The notes beneath the pieces are model-generated. The model made no database searches. It saw nothing but the letters and a program-made list of their open reading frames with translations, and was not told the origin of the DNA. Below, one piece after another: positions 25,275 to 33,789 of a DNA stretch of 64,000 nt. Both the position numbers and the translations under genes were made by a program. The number at the start of each line of letters is the position of its first letter. The stretch's first letter is position 1. This DNA comes from Microbacterium sp. CFH 31415 (GTDB lineage Bacteria > Actinomycetota > Actinomycetes > Actinomycetales > Microbacteriaceae): contig NZ_JAKYXC010000014.1 of NCBI RefSeq assembly GCF_022538185.1, positions 1-64,000 of the forward strand, read 5' to 3'.

Positions 25275-25360
25275 CGCGAGCGGTGCGTCGTGACGAGACG
25301 GCGGTGACGACGTCGCGTTGAGCAGGAGAGGGTCTCCCGCTCTTCCGATATTACGTCACG

Positions 25361-25377
25361 TTAGCTAAGATGGCTAA
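25361..25377. promoter_or_regulatory. MarR-type operator candidate
   Basis: TTAGCTAA (25361-25368) is a perfect palindrome and TTAGC pairs again with GCTAA at 25373-25377. This AT-rich spot lies between the divergent cyclase and MarR genes; TAAGAT at 25366 could be a -10 element. MarR proteins commonly bind such sites in their own promoters. Confidence 0.5.
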
Positions 25378-25428
25378 TTATTAGATGGTGAAGTACTTGC
25401 TTTCCCCAGCGTGAGAGAGAATGGCCGC

Positions 25429-25869
25429 ATGGTGAACGGGACACCGGAGTGGACCCTCGGGCTTGCGCTGCGTCAGTACCTCGATGCGCGCAATGCCGCG
25501 ATGATCGCCGCTCGCGTCAGCCTCGGCATCAGCGACACCGATGCCCGGGCTTTGCTGTACATCGTCGCCAACCCCGGCACGCGCCCGACCGCGCTCCGCG
25601 AGTACCTCGGGATCACCTCAGCCGGAGTGACGACCTTGATCGACCGGCTGGTCGAGCGGGGCGTGGTGCGGCGCGATGTCGACCCCGACGACCGTCGCGT
25701 GAACCGCATCACGGTCACGATCGACATCGCCGCAGACCCCTGGTCGGTCCTCAACCGGTTCGACGACGACTTCGATGTGGCCGTCGGGGCTGCCGATCAG
25801 ATCCTCGTCGGCCGATCGGCCGAGCTGCTGAAGTCTCTCACCGAGGCCACGGTGGGCGCGCGGCACTGA
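25429..25869 (+). CDS. MarR-family transcriptional regulator
   Basis: A 146-aa winged-helix regulator. The recognition region reads LREYLGITSAGVTTLIDRLVERG and the wing DPDDRRVNRITVT. ATG 25429 is chosen, with GAGAGA upstream; GTG 25411 is also possible. It is divergent from the cyclase gene with an operator candidate between, so it may regulate c-di-GMP production and itself. Confidence 0.85.
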   Translation: MVNGTPEWTLGLALRQYLDARNAAMIAARVSLGISDTDARALLYIVANPGTRPTALREYLGITSAGVTTLIDRLVERGVVRRDVDPDDRRVNRITVTIDIAADPWSVLNRFDDDFDVAVGAADQILVGRSAELLKSLTEATVGARH

Positions 25870-25875
25870 CGCCGC

Positions 25876-26220
25876 TCAGGCGACGTCGGTGCCCTCGTAC
25901 GCGCGCGACTTCTCCTCGAGGAAAGCGCACAGATCCGAGACCGCGGCGAGCTCGGCAGACAGCTCGAGCAGCCCCGCCGGATCGAGCACCAGGATCTCCT
26001 CGCGGGGTTCCATCGTCGCGACCCACGCGGACGCCTCCTGCGTAGCCGGCTGGATGAAGACGCCGGTCGGAGCATGACCGAGCCGCACGATCACCAGCCC
26101 GGTGTTCGCCCCGCCATCTCCGTCTTGAACGGTCACCCGCGCGGCATCCGCCAGTGGTCTGCCGAGCGAGCGGTACTCGGCGAGCCAAGACTCCAACGTC
26201 TCCTGATTCCGAAACGCCAT
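25876..26220 (-). CDS. Hypothetical soluble protein
   Basis: A 114-aa protein with no recognised domain, cysteines aside from one, or membrane segment. GGAGG at proper spacing and a perfect TATAAT at 26254-26259 on the same strand support expression. It lies between the MarR and EAL genes within the c-di-GMP region, but a link is only positional. Confidence 0.65.
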   Translation of the reverse strand: MAFRNQETLESWLAEYRSLGRPLADAARVTVQDGDGGANTGLVIVRLGHAPTGVFIQPATQEASAWVATMEPREEILVLDPAGLLELSAELAAVSDLCAFLEEKSRAYEGTDVA

Positions 26221-26253
26221 CGCGATCCTCCCCGCCACAGCTGCGACGTGAAG

Positions 26254-26259
26254 ATTATA
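26254..26259 (-). promoter_or_regulatory. -10 element of the hypothetical gene 25876-26220
   Basis: On the minus strand the hexamer is TATAAT, the full consensus, about 35 bp before the start codon. The -35 region is GC-rich and not recognisable. Confidence 0.4.
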
Positions 26260-26397
26260 GAGAAGGCGGCCTTCGGGCGCCGAGGGCCGCACGCCCGATC
26301 CGGAATGCGCACCGATGACGCGAGTGCGGAATCTACCCGATGCCCGCGCGAGGCGTGCGCGGTTGCAATCGCGGCCCAGAACAGGTGGTCTAGGGAG

Positions 26398-27159
26398 GTG
26401 CTCACCTCCGAAGACCTCGCCACCGACCTGGCGGCCGCGGTCGCCGGTCCCGAGATCTTCGCCGTCTACCAGCCTCAGGTCTCCCTCGAGACGGGGTCGA
26501 TCGTGGCAGCTGAGGCGCTGTGCAGATGGGAGCACCCGAGTCACGGCGATATCGATCCCGAGACGGTGATCGAGGTCGCCGAGCGCAGCGGACTGATCCA
26601 CGCGCTCGGGCGGAGGATGCTCGCCGAGGGTTTCCGTGCGCAGGCCGAATGGCACGAGACCGGTCGTCCATGGGCCGTCGCCGTGAACGTCTCGCCGCTG
26701 CAGCTCACCGACGGGTCATTCGCCATGCATGTCGCCGAAGAATGCCGGCGCCACGGGGTCCCGACCGGGTCGCTCATCGTCGAGCTCACCGCCGACGGGG
26801 CGGTCGACGACCCCGTCGTGCTCGCGCAGCTGCGCTCGCTCGGCGAGATCGGTGTGGAGGTCTCCCTTCCCGGCTACGGCGAGGGTTCGCTCCCGTCCGA
26901 GCTGCTTCCCCGCCTCCCGCTCACCGAGGTCAAGATCCCCGGTCGTCTCGTGCGGTCGGCAGGCGGCCCCGCGCTTGCCTCCCTGCGCGACGCGGTCGCG
27001 GTCGCGCACGATGCCGGGCTCCGTGTGGTGGCCGAGGGCGTCGAGACGCTGACCCACCTCGACATCGCGGTCGAGCTGGGCTGCGATCGCGCGCAGGGCT
27101 TCCTCATCCGGCCGCCGGACTCCGAGATCGCGTTCCCGGGCAGCGGTGCGCCGAACTGA
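26398..27159 (+). CDS. Degenerate EAL-domain protein
   Basis: A 253-aa stand-alone EAL-fold protein. It keeps EALCRW, NVSPLQL and AEGVET, but the DDFG motif is replaced by LPGYG, KID by KIP, and ELTE by ELTA. These positions hold the metal-binding and catalytic acids of c-di-GMP phosphodiesterases, so hydrolysis is improbable; it may be a c-di-GMP receptor or a protein-interaction module. GTG 26398 lies directly behind AGGGAG and gives a domain-length product; the start is uncertain. Confidence 0.8.
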   Translation: MLTSEDLATDLAAAVAGPEIFAVYQPQVSLETGSIVAAEALCRWEHPSHGDIDPETVIEVAERSGLIHALGRRMLAEGFRAQAEWHETGRPWAVAVNVSPLQLTDGSFAMHVAEECRRHGVPTGSLIVELTADGAVDDPVVLAQLRSLGEIGVEVSLPGYGEGSLPSELLPRLPLTEVKIPGRLVRSAGGPALASLRDAVAVAHDAGLRVVAEGVETLTHLDIAVELGCDRAQGFLIRPPDSEIAFPGSGAPN

Positions 27160-27252
27160 CCCGGGGTCCGCAGCGACCACCCCCCGAGGACGCTGTCTGC
27201 GGCTGCCCTCGACGGGTCAAAAGCACTGGTCCGGGCGAGGTAACTTAGTCCA

Positions 27253-30200
27253 ATGACGACGGCGCGACGGCGAGGCATCCTCGCTGTCATCACCGCTCTC
27301 GTGCTGCTCGCCCTCGGAACCGGACTCGGCGCCGCCGTGGGCGATGCGCTGGGCATCCGCGCCGAACCGGCCGAGCAGATGGCCCCCGCTGCTCCCACGG
27401 CGCCCGAGATCGCCGAACCGGTTGCGCCTCCATCGCTCGGCGCCGTCAGTGCGCCGGATTCCCCCCGGGTCGAGGCGGCGGTGCGCGAGCTCCGCAGCGC
27501 GATCGGCGCCGCCTCGGAACGCCGAGGATCCGTGACGATCACCGTCGCCGTCATGCAGGAGGAGAGCGAGCCAGACGACGGCGAGGTCCCGGAGCCGGAC
27601 GGATATCGTCTGACCGGGGACGCGTCCGCCCTTCGAATCGATGCCGATGCCGACGCGGGGGCTGCGAGAGCGCTGTATGAGCTCGCTGCCCGGGTACGCG
27701 CCGCTGCGCCGCTCAACGACCTGATCGGCGAGCACGCACCGTCGCGCTTGCCGTTCCGCATGGTCGACATGGGCGCCGTGGGCGTCGAGCCCGACCCGGC
27801 CGCCTGGGAGTCCGGCACCGACTACTCGCACGCGTCGAAGGCCTTCGCCCAGGTGCTGCTCCCCGAGCCCCCCTACATCGACGAGGCCGCGCTCGCCGAG
27901 GCGTTCGACGACTTCGACGTCTTCATCCGGCACTCGCTGGCCAACGGCTACAACGCCGTGGCCTTTCCCGGGTTCATCGAGTTCGTGGCGTTCGACGAGG
28001 TCGCCGACGGCGTCGTCTACACGCCGGGCGACGAGCACCGCGCGCAGGCGGTCGCGCTGCGCGACGCGTTCGGACCGTTCTGGCAGCACGCCGACGAGCT
28101 CGGCATGGACGTGTTCCTGCGCACGGACATGCTCACCCTCACGACGCCGCTCGAGGACTACCTCGTCGACACGTTCGGATCGCTCGACACCGAGAACCCC
28201 GCGCTGTGGGACGTCTACGCCGCCGGGCTCGACGAGCTCTACGCTGCCGAGCCGGCGCTCGACGGCATCCTCATCCGCATCGGCGAAGCCGGCGAGGTGT
28301 ACGACGTCGGGGGCTGGGACTACTACTCGCAGCTCGCGGTGCGCACCCCCGAGGCCGTGCGGACGATGCTCGACACGCTCAGCGCGCAGGCCGAGGCATC
28401 CGATCGCGAAGTGATCTTCCGCACCTGGAGTGTCGGAGTCGGCGCGGTCGGCGACATGCACACCAACCCCGTCTCGTACGAGGAGGTGCTCGGCGGCATC
28501 GACTCTCCGGCGCTCATCGTCTCGACCAAGTACACGCTCGGCGACTTCTACAGCTGGCTGCCGCTCAACGACACGCTGGAGCAGGGCGCCCAGCGGCGGA
28601 TCGTCGAGTTCCAGTCGCGGCGCGAGTTCGAGAACTTCGGCGCGTTCCCCAACGACCTCGGGCGCGAGTATCAGTACGCCCTGCAGACCCTGCTCGCTGC
28701 GAACGAGAACATCGAAGGCGTCTGGGTCTGGACGCAAGACGGCGGGCCGTGGCGCGCCGGCCCGATGACGCTCTACCTCAAGGCAGGGTTCTGGCAGCTG
28801 TACGAGCTCGACACCGTGGTTGCGTCCGCGCTCGCACGCGACACCGAGACCGACGTCGCCGATGTGACGGCCGGCTGGGCCCGGCAGTGGTTCTCGGACG
28901 ACCCCGAGACCGTCGCCGCGATCGTCGAGGCGATGGACCTGTCGCGCGAGGCGATCGAGCAGGGCCTCTACATCGAGCAGTTCGCCGATCAGCGCGTGTT
29001 CGCGATCGGTCTCGAGCCGCCGCCCATGATGTGGATCTTCGAGTGGGACATCCTCACCGGCGACTCCGCGGTTCTCGACGTCCTCTACGCGATCGCCCGC
29101 GATGCGACCGGCGGCGACATCGATCAGGCGATCGCGGGGGGCGAGCAGGCCGTCGCGACGGTCGAGCGCATGCGCGAGGCGGTGGCGGAGACGGATGCCG
29201 CGACCTGGCGCGACCCCGCACTGCGCGACGCCTTCACCGGGACGCTCGACTACGAGGCCGACGTGCTCCGGCTGCTGGCGGCGTACCGCGCGATGATCCT
29301 GCACCAGGGGGAGTGGCACGACACGCTGTCGCCCGACGCCTACGCCGCGTGGGACGCGGATCGGGCCGAGTTCGAGGCGCTCGCCGCGGCGCACCTGGAG
29401 ACGTACGAGGGCGACATCGACTACCCGGCGTACAACCTCACCGCCGCACAACTCGGTGTGGAGCGCGCGGAGCGCGACCTGCTGATGTCGTGGCTCGCTC
29501 GCATCCTGCTCGTGCTCGCGATCGCGTGGGTCGTGATCGGGATGCTCGCGGCCCGGACCAGCCTGGTTCGCCGGCCGGGCGCGGCGGCAGCCCGCGCGTC
29601 GTGGATCGCGTCGACGCGACCGTGGCGGGCGCGTGAATCGACGCTCGGCATGCTCGAGCTCGATCGCTGGCTGCTGCTGATCGTCCCGGCCGCGCTGCTC
29701 GTGGCGACGCGCGCGGTGCAGACGTCGTTCCTGTCGTGGACGCATCTCGCCGTCGTCTTCGCGGCATGGGCGGTGTTCGCGCTCGTCGTGCGGATCCTCG
29801 TCGGCCGGCGCTCGCCGTGGCCGGTCATCGCCGCGGTGGGCGGCGTGATCATGCTGCGGTGCATCGTGACGCTCGTCGCGCTGTCGTTCACCGGTCCGGG
29901 CGGGTACTGGTTCGCCTTCTGGACCGAGCCCGCCTTCCGCACCGCCTACATCGCGGTCGCATTCGCGCTCTTCGTGTGGGTCTTCGTCGCCGCGGGCTGG
30001 GCGCTGGCGGCGCAGGTGCGCGCGCGCCGGGCGATCGGCTACGTGCTCGCCGGCGTCGGCGCCGGCCTGGCCGTTCCCGCAGTCGTCATCGGGACGATCG
30101 GCCTGGAGCGCGCGCTCGCTCTGTGGAACGACGAGCTGGGCCTGCTGCCCTGGGGCCTTGCGCGCATCCTCGGCATCACGACGTACCTGGAGATCCCGCC

Positions 30201-30309
30201 CGAGACGCCGTGGATCGCGGCGGCGATCGGCGGTGCGCTCGCCCTGGTCGGGCTGCTGCTCGCGATGCCGTGGAAGCGGCGGGAGGACGAGGCGTCCGTC
30301 CCCTCCTGA
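27253..30309 (+). CDS. Membrane protein with an N-terminal glycoside-hydrolase-like domain
   Basis: A 1018-aa protein. An N-terminal signal anchor (about 9-30) and a Pro/Ala linker precede a region (about 75-155) resembling the small domain preceding GH20/GH67 barrels. A long soluble part (about 165-740) follows with HASKAFAQVLLPEPPYIDE, IFRTWSVGVGAVGDMHTNPV and GVWVWTQDGGPWR, reminiscent of alpha-glucuronidase-type TIM barrels. Residues about 745-1010 contain six to seven hydrophobic helices. The soluble part should face outside. Carbohydrate specificity and even enzymatic activity are inference. Confidence 0.65.
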   Translation: MTTARRRGILAVITALVLLALGTGLGAAVGDALGIRAEPAEQMAPAAPTAPEIAEPVAPPSLGAVSAPDSPRVEAAVRELRSAIGAASERRGSVTITVAVMQEESEPDDGEVPEPDGYRLTGDASALRIDADADAGAARALYELAARVRAAAPLNDLIGEHAPSRLPFRMVDMGAVGVEPDPAAWESGTDYSHASKAFAQVLLPEPPYIDEAALAEAFDDFDVFIRHSLANGYNAVAFPGFIEFVAFDEVADGVVYTPGDEHRAQAVALRDAFGPFWQHADELGMDVFLRTDMLTLTTPLEDYLVDTFGSLDTENPALWDVYAAGLDELYAAEPALDGILIRIGEAGEVYDVGGWDYYSQLAVRTPEAVRTMLDTLSAQAEASDREVIFRTWSVGVGAVGDMHTNPVSYEEVLGGIDSPALIVSTKYTLGDFYSWLPLNDTLEQGAQRRIVEFQSRREFENFGAFPNDLGREYQYALQTLLAANENIEGVWVWTQDGGPWRAGPMTLYLKAGFWQLYELDTVVASALARDTETDVADVTAGWARQWFSDDPETVAAIVEAMDLSREAIEQGLYIEQFADQRVFAIGLEPPPMMWIFEWDILTGDSAVLDVLYAIARDATGGDIDQAIAGGEQAVATVERMREAVAETDAATWRDPALRDAFTGTLDYEADVLRLLAAYRAMILHQGEWHDTLSPDAYAAWDADRAEFEALAAAHLETYEGDIDYPAYNLTAAQLGVERAERDLLMSWLARILLVLAIAWVVIGMLAARTSLVRRPGAAAARASWIASTRPWRARESTLGMLELDRWLLLIVPAALLVATRAVQTSFLSWTHLAVVFAAWAVFALVVRILVGRRSPWPVIAAVGGVIMLRCIVTLVALSFTGPGGYWFAFWTEPAFRTAYIAVAFALFVWVFVAAGWALAAQVRARRAIGYVLAGVGAGLAVPAVVIGTIGLERALALWNDELGLLPWGLARILGITTYLEIPPETPWIAAAIGGALALVGLLLAMPWKRREDEASVPS

Positions 30310-30343
30310 GACGGCGCCACCGGATGCCGCAGGTCGCGCGTAG

Positions 30344-31051
30344 TCAGCGTACGAGGAGCTCGCCGCTCGTGATGGGGACCGCCCACCGGTTGCCCGGGGG
30401 CGGGAACGCGCAGGTGTAGTGGTCCGAGAACGCGCAGGGTGGCAGATATGCGCGGTTGAGATCGACCTCGACGCGCCCTGCGGCGTCAGGCGCCGCGAGG
30501 CGGAGGAAGCGGAACCGGTAGCTCTCGGTGCCGCTGGTCGCATCGGAGAAGGCGGCGAAGAGCGACCCGTCGTCCTCCTGCTCGACCGTCAGCTCGAGCT
30601 TCGCGCCGTCGAGCTCGAAGATCACCGCGCCCGCGTACACGATGTCGTCTCGTCGGCCGTCGACCGTGCTTCGCTCGGCCGCGCGGGGCGTCGCCCCGAA
30701 CTCGCCGCGCACGCGGAATGCGGGATCGTAGGCAGCGCGCTCGATCGCCGAGATGCCGCGGCGCGATGCGGCGGCCGGATCCCACGCCCGCAACGCGATC
30801 GCTCCGTCACGGTCCACGGCACGCACCATGAGGTCGCCGAGATGTGTCGCCTCGCCCCGTTGCAGGCGGAGGTCGCCCGGTGTCTGGCGGCCGACGGCGG
30901 CGGTGCCGTCAGCCCGCCACCAGCCGGGAACGCCGTCGTACTCGCGCTCGACGTCGTCGAGCCAGAGGGTGGCAGTGAGCGCGGCGATGCCGTGCGGTGC
31001 CCAGACAGCGGCATCCCTCGTCGCGGTCCAGCGGTCGTGCGCGGCGTTCAT
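30344..31051 (-). CDS. DUF1684 family protein
   Basis: A 235-aa soluble protein with the DUF1684 hallmark VDLNRAYLPPCAFSDHYTCA and PPPGNRWAVPITSGE near the C-terminus. Function unknown. ATG 31051 is chosen because GGGA lies just upstream; ATG 31060 in frame is an alternative. It is divergent from the LysR gene across an AT-rich gap of about 90 bp. Confidence 0.83.
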   Translation of the reverse strand: MNAAHDRWTATRDAAVWAPHGIAALTATLWLDDVEREYDGVPGWWRADGTAAVGRQTPGDLRLQRGEATHLGDLMVRAVDRDGAIALRAWDPAAASRRGISAIERAAYDPAFRVRGEFGATPRAAERSTVDGRRDDIVYAGAVIFELDGAKLELTVEQEDDGSLFAAFSDATSGTESYRFRFLRLAAPDAAGRVEVDLNRAYLPPCAFSDHYTCAFPPPGNRWAVPITSGELLVR

Positions 31052-31140
31052 GCGTCCCATCTTGGTGCTCGATGACGCCGAGTATCCAACCGATACATAT
31101 TGTTACACCATCGAAATCTGAGTGTGAATAGCATCCTCCT

Positions 31141-33789
31141 ATGGACAGCACCGATGCGCCGGAGATCGATGCACTGACGCGCGCCCTCGATGTCCACTCG
31201 CTGCGGATCCTGGTCGCGATCGACCAGGAGGGGTCCATCAGCGCAGCCGCCCGTGCGCTCGGCTTCACCCAGCCCACGATCACCCAGCACGTGCAGCGGC
31301 TCGAAGCGCGGCTCGGCGCCACCCTCGTCGCTCGCACCGCCCGAGCCGCCACCCTCACTCCCGTCGGAGCGCTGCTGGCGCAGCACGCACCGCGCATCGA
31401 TGCCAGCCTCACAGCCGCGGCGACCGAGCTCGCACGCGTGCTCGGCAGGAGGGCGGGAGTGGTCCGCATCGCCGCGCCCGTCGAGTGCGTGGCACACGTC
31501 ATCGCGCCGGCCTTCGCACGCTTGGCGGCAGAGATCCCGGGGATCGAGGTATCGGTCCACGAGACCGACGACACCACTGCGGCTCTGGACCTGGTGCGCG
31601 GTGGTCGGGCCGACGTCGCCGTCACGATCGATGTGGCCGCCGCCGGCAGCCGCCGCCGCCCGGCGCCGCGTCGTGCCGGCGCGCGCTCGACGTTCCTCTT
31701 CGCCGAGGAAGTCGTCGCCCTCACCGTCACCGACGTGGATGCGCCCGCCGGCCGTCTCGACCCCCGTGCACTGAGCGGCCTGCCCTGGATTCGCGGCCGC
31801 GGCACGTGCAGTGACGTCGTCGCGGAGGCGATCGGGCGCATCGAGCGCCCCGAGGACATCGTCACCGGCCGCCCCGACGCCGCGATCGCGCTGGCGGCCC
31901 ACGGTGTCGGCACGGCGTTCGTCGCCGAGTCCGACCTCGCCGGCATCACCTTGCCGAACGGGCTTCGCGCCCTCGGCCTCTCGCCGTCGTTCACCCGCCG
32001 GACATCGGCGACGACCCTGCTCGAGGCCGCGGAGATCCCCGCCGTCGCCGCCGCCATCCGCACGCTCGCATCTCACCGACCCACCACGGCGGAAGTCGAG
32101 GCCACTCTCGACGCCCGTCGGCGCAGCGAGAGCCATCGCGCCAGATTCCGCACCGCCGCACCCCTACCCGAGGAGAACCCCGCCATGCCGTTCCCGTCCA
32201 CCGCCCGCCTGGCGCAGGCCGCCACGGTCGCCGCAGCGAGCGCGCTGCTGCTGACCGCGTGCGCAAGCGCCACGCCCGAGAACACCACCGCCCCCGACTC
32301 CGGCGCCGAGATCGAGCACATCACGGTCGCGCTGCCCGGCTCCCTGTCGAGCCTCTACGTCGGTCAGGAGGCCGGCATCCTCAACTACTACATCGCCTCC
32401 ATCGCGCAGGAGGGCCTCGTCTCCATCGACGCCCAGGGTCGGGTGCAGCCCGGCCTCGCCGAGTCCTGGGAGCAGACCGACGAGCTCACCTACGTGTACG
32501 AACTGCGCGACGATGCCTCCTTCCAGGACGGCACCCCGGTCACCGCCGACGACGTGGTGTTCAGCCTCGAGCAGGCGCGCGATGAGACCAGTTCGCCGGG
32601 CCTGGCGTACTACCTCACCAACGTCGACACGGTCGAGAAGACCGGCGACGCCGAGGTGACGATCACGCTGACGGAGCCCGATGCGGCGTTCGCGTCGAAC
32701 ATGAGCACCGGTGGCGCCGCCTTCGTCACCTCGAAGGCGTTCTGGGAGGAGCACGACGGAAAGGTCGGCACGCCCGACGCATTGCTGCTCGGATCGGGCC
32801 CCTACCAGGTGACCGAGTTCGCGCCCGACTCGCATGTGACCTTCGAGCGTGTCGACACGTGGTGGGGCGAGCTGCCGAAGGTCAAGGAGATCACGGTCAA
32901 CTTCGTGCCCGACGAGTCCACGCGACTCCTCGCGGCACAGTCGGGTGACGTCGATGTGGCCTTCAACGTCCCGCTGGCGCAGTCGCAGCAGTGGGAGAAC
33001 CTCGACACGATGCGCGTGGACTACGTCAACGATCTGTCGTACGTGGGCCTCTACTTCAACACCAACGTCGCGCCGTTCGACGACCCGAAGGTGCGGGAGG
33101 CGTTCGCCCACGCGGTCGACCGCGAGGCGTATGTCGACAAGCTCCTGCGTGGCCACGGCGAGGCCGCGACGGCCATCATGACGCCCGAATCGCTCGGTGC
33201 CGCCTACGAAGCCGAGGAAGCGCGCGACGTGCTCGCCGGCATCCCTCAGTGGGACTACGACCTGGATGCAGCGAAGGCCGCGCTCGCCGAGTCGTCGGTC
33301 CCCGACGGATTCGAGGCGGAGCTGCTGACCCCGAACACGGGCCCGCAGCTCGGCACGGCCGCCCAGGCCCTCGCGCAGAACCTGGAAGAGGTCGGGATCA
33401 CGCTGAACGTCCGTGAGGTGCCGATCGAGGAGTGGCTCGCGAGCCTGGACGCCTCGTCCGACCACGGTGTCAACCTGATGTGGTACTTCTCGACGCTCGG
33501 CGACCCGGCCGAGGTGCCCAGCTACCTCCTGGGCGCCGGCAACCCCGCCGGCTACGACAACCCCGCCATCGTCGACCTGATCGCACAGGCCGGCGCGGCG
33601 TCCGATCCGGCAGCGCGCATCGATCTTCTCGTGCAGGCCGAGACGCTGCAGGCCGAGGACGCGATCAACGTCCCGCTGTGGTGGGGGCAGTCCGCCACGG
33701 CCTTCGCGAAGGACCTGGGCATGAACGACTACAGCTCGTTCGCGTTCATCTCCTCGTGGCCGACCCAGCTGTACCGGGCGGGTCAGTGA
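31141..33789 (+). CDS. LysR-family regulator reading in frame into a substrate-binding protein
   Basis: One open frame of 882 codons. Residues 1-65 are a LysR winged helix (LRILVAIDQEGSISAAARAL, FTQPTITQHVQRLEARLG), and about 95-300 the effector domain. The frame then continues through a linker of about 45 residues straight into a lipoprotein signal peptide and binding protein starting at Met349. No stop codon occurs in any forward frame between about 32070 and 32190, so a single indel near the junction would not restore a nearby LysR stop. The AT-rich region before it (31090-31130) would hold its promoter. Either the two products are made as a fusion, or the binding protein is started internally and LysR carries it as a tail. 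Confidence 0.7.
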   Translation: MDSTDAPEIDALTRALDVHSLRILVAIDQEGSISAAARALGFTQPTITQHVQRLEARLGATLVARTARAATLTPVGALLAQHAPRIDASLTAAATELARVLGRRAGVVRIAAPVECVAHVIAPAFARLAAEIPGIEVSVHETDDTTAALDLVRGGRADVAVTIDVAAAGSRRRPAPRRAGARSTFLFAEEVVALTVTDVDAPAGRLDPRALSGLPWIRGRGTCSDVVAEAIGRIERPEDIVTGRPDAAIALAAHGVGTAFVAESDLAGITLPNGLRALGLSPSFTRRTSATTLLEAAEIPAVAAAIRTLASHRPTTAEVEATLDARRRSESHRARFRTAAPLPEENPAMPFPSTARLAQAATVAAASALLLTACASATPENTTAPDSGAEIEHITVALPGSLSSLYVGQEAGILNYYIASIAQEGLVSIDAQGRVQPGLAESWEQTDELTYVYELRDDASFQDGTPVTADDVVFSLEQARDETSSPGLAYYLTNVDTVEKTGDAEVTITLTEPDAAFASNMSTGGAAFVTSKAFWEEHDGKVGTPDALLLGSGPYQVTEFAPDSHVTFERVDTWWGELPKVKEITVNFVPDESTRLLAAQSGDVDVAFNVPLAQSQQWENLDTMRVDYVNDLSYVGLYFNTNVAPFDDPKVREAFAHAVDREAYVDKLLRGHGEAATAIMTPESLGAAYEAEEARDVLAGIPQWDYDLDAAKAALAESSVPDGFEAELLTPNTGPQLGTAAQALAQNLEEVGITLNVREVPIEEWLASLDASSDHGVNLMWYFSTLGDPAEVPSYLLGAGNPAGYDNPAIVDLIAQAGAASDPAARIDLLVQAETLQAEDAINVPLWWGQSATAFAKDLGMNDYSSFAFISSWPTQLYRAGQ
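32185..33789 (+). CDS. Peptide/nickel-type ABC substrate-binding lipoprotein (internal start)
   Basis: A 534-aa family 5 extracellular binding protein (DppA/OppA type). The N-terminus MPFPSTARLAQAATVAAA leads to the lipobox LTAC, so the mature protein is a lipoprotein on the outer face of the membrane. Typical segments are GRVQPGLAESWEQTDELTYV, FSLEQARD and LLGSGPYQVTEF. GAGGAG at 32170-32175 sits 9 bp before the ATG, good evidence for an own start inside the LysR frame. It feeds the permeases and ATPase encoded next; likely ligands are oligopeptides. Confidence 0.82.
   Translation: MPFPSTARLAQAATVAAASALLLTACASATPENTTAPDSGAEIEHITVALPGSLSSLYVGQEAGILNYYIASIAQEGLVSIDAQGRVQPGLAESWEQTDELTYVYELRDDASFQDGTPVTADDVVFSLEQARDETSSPGLAYYLTNVDTVEKTGDAEVTITLTEPDAAFASNMSTGGAAFVTSKAFWEEHDGKVGTPDALLLGSGPYQVTEFAPDSHVTFERVDTWWGELPKVKEITVNFVPDESTRLLAAQSGDVDVAFNVPLAQSQQWENLDTMRVDYVNDLSYVGLYFNTNVAPFDDPKVREAFAHAVDREAYVDKLLRGHGEAATAIMTPESLGAAYEAEEARDVLAGIPQWDYDLDAAKAALAESSVPDGFEAELLTPNTGPQLGTAAQALAQNLEEVGITLNVREVPIEEWLASLDASSDHGVNLMWYFSTLGDPAEVPSYLLGAGNPAGYDNPAIVDLIAQAGAASDPAARIDLLVQAETLQAEDAINVPLWWGQSATAFAKDLGMNDYSSFAFISSWPTQLYRAGQ

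Noticed and set aside
27217..30543. A 1108-codon minus-strand open frame
   Set aside because: Mirror of the membrane glycoside-hydrolase-like gene, low-complexity composition typical of GC-rich antisense frames.
31141..32184. Frameshift error hiding the LysR stop codon
   Set aside because: No TAA, TAG or TGA occurs in any forward frame for about 115 bp before the binding-protein start, so one nearby indel would not give a stop there. Not fully excluded for a distant error.
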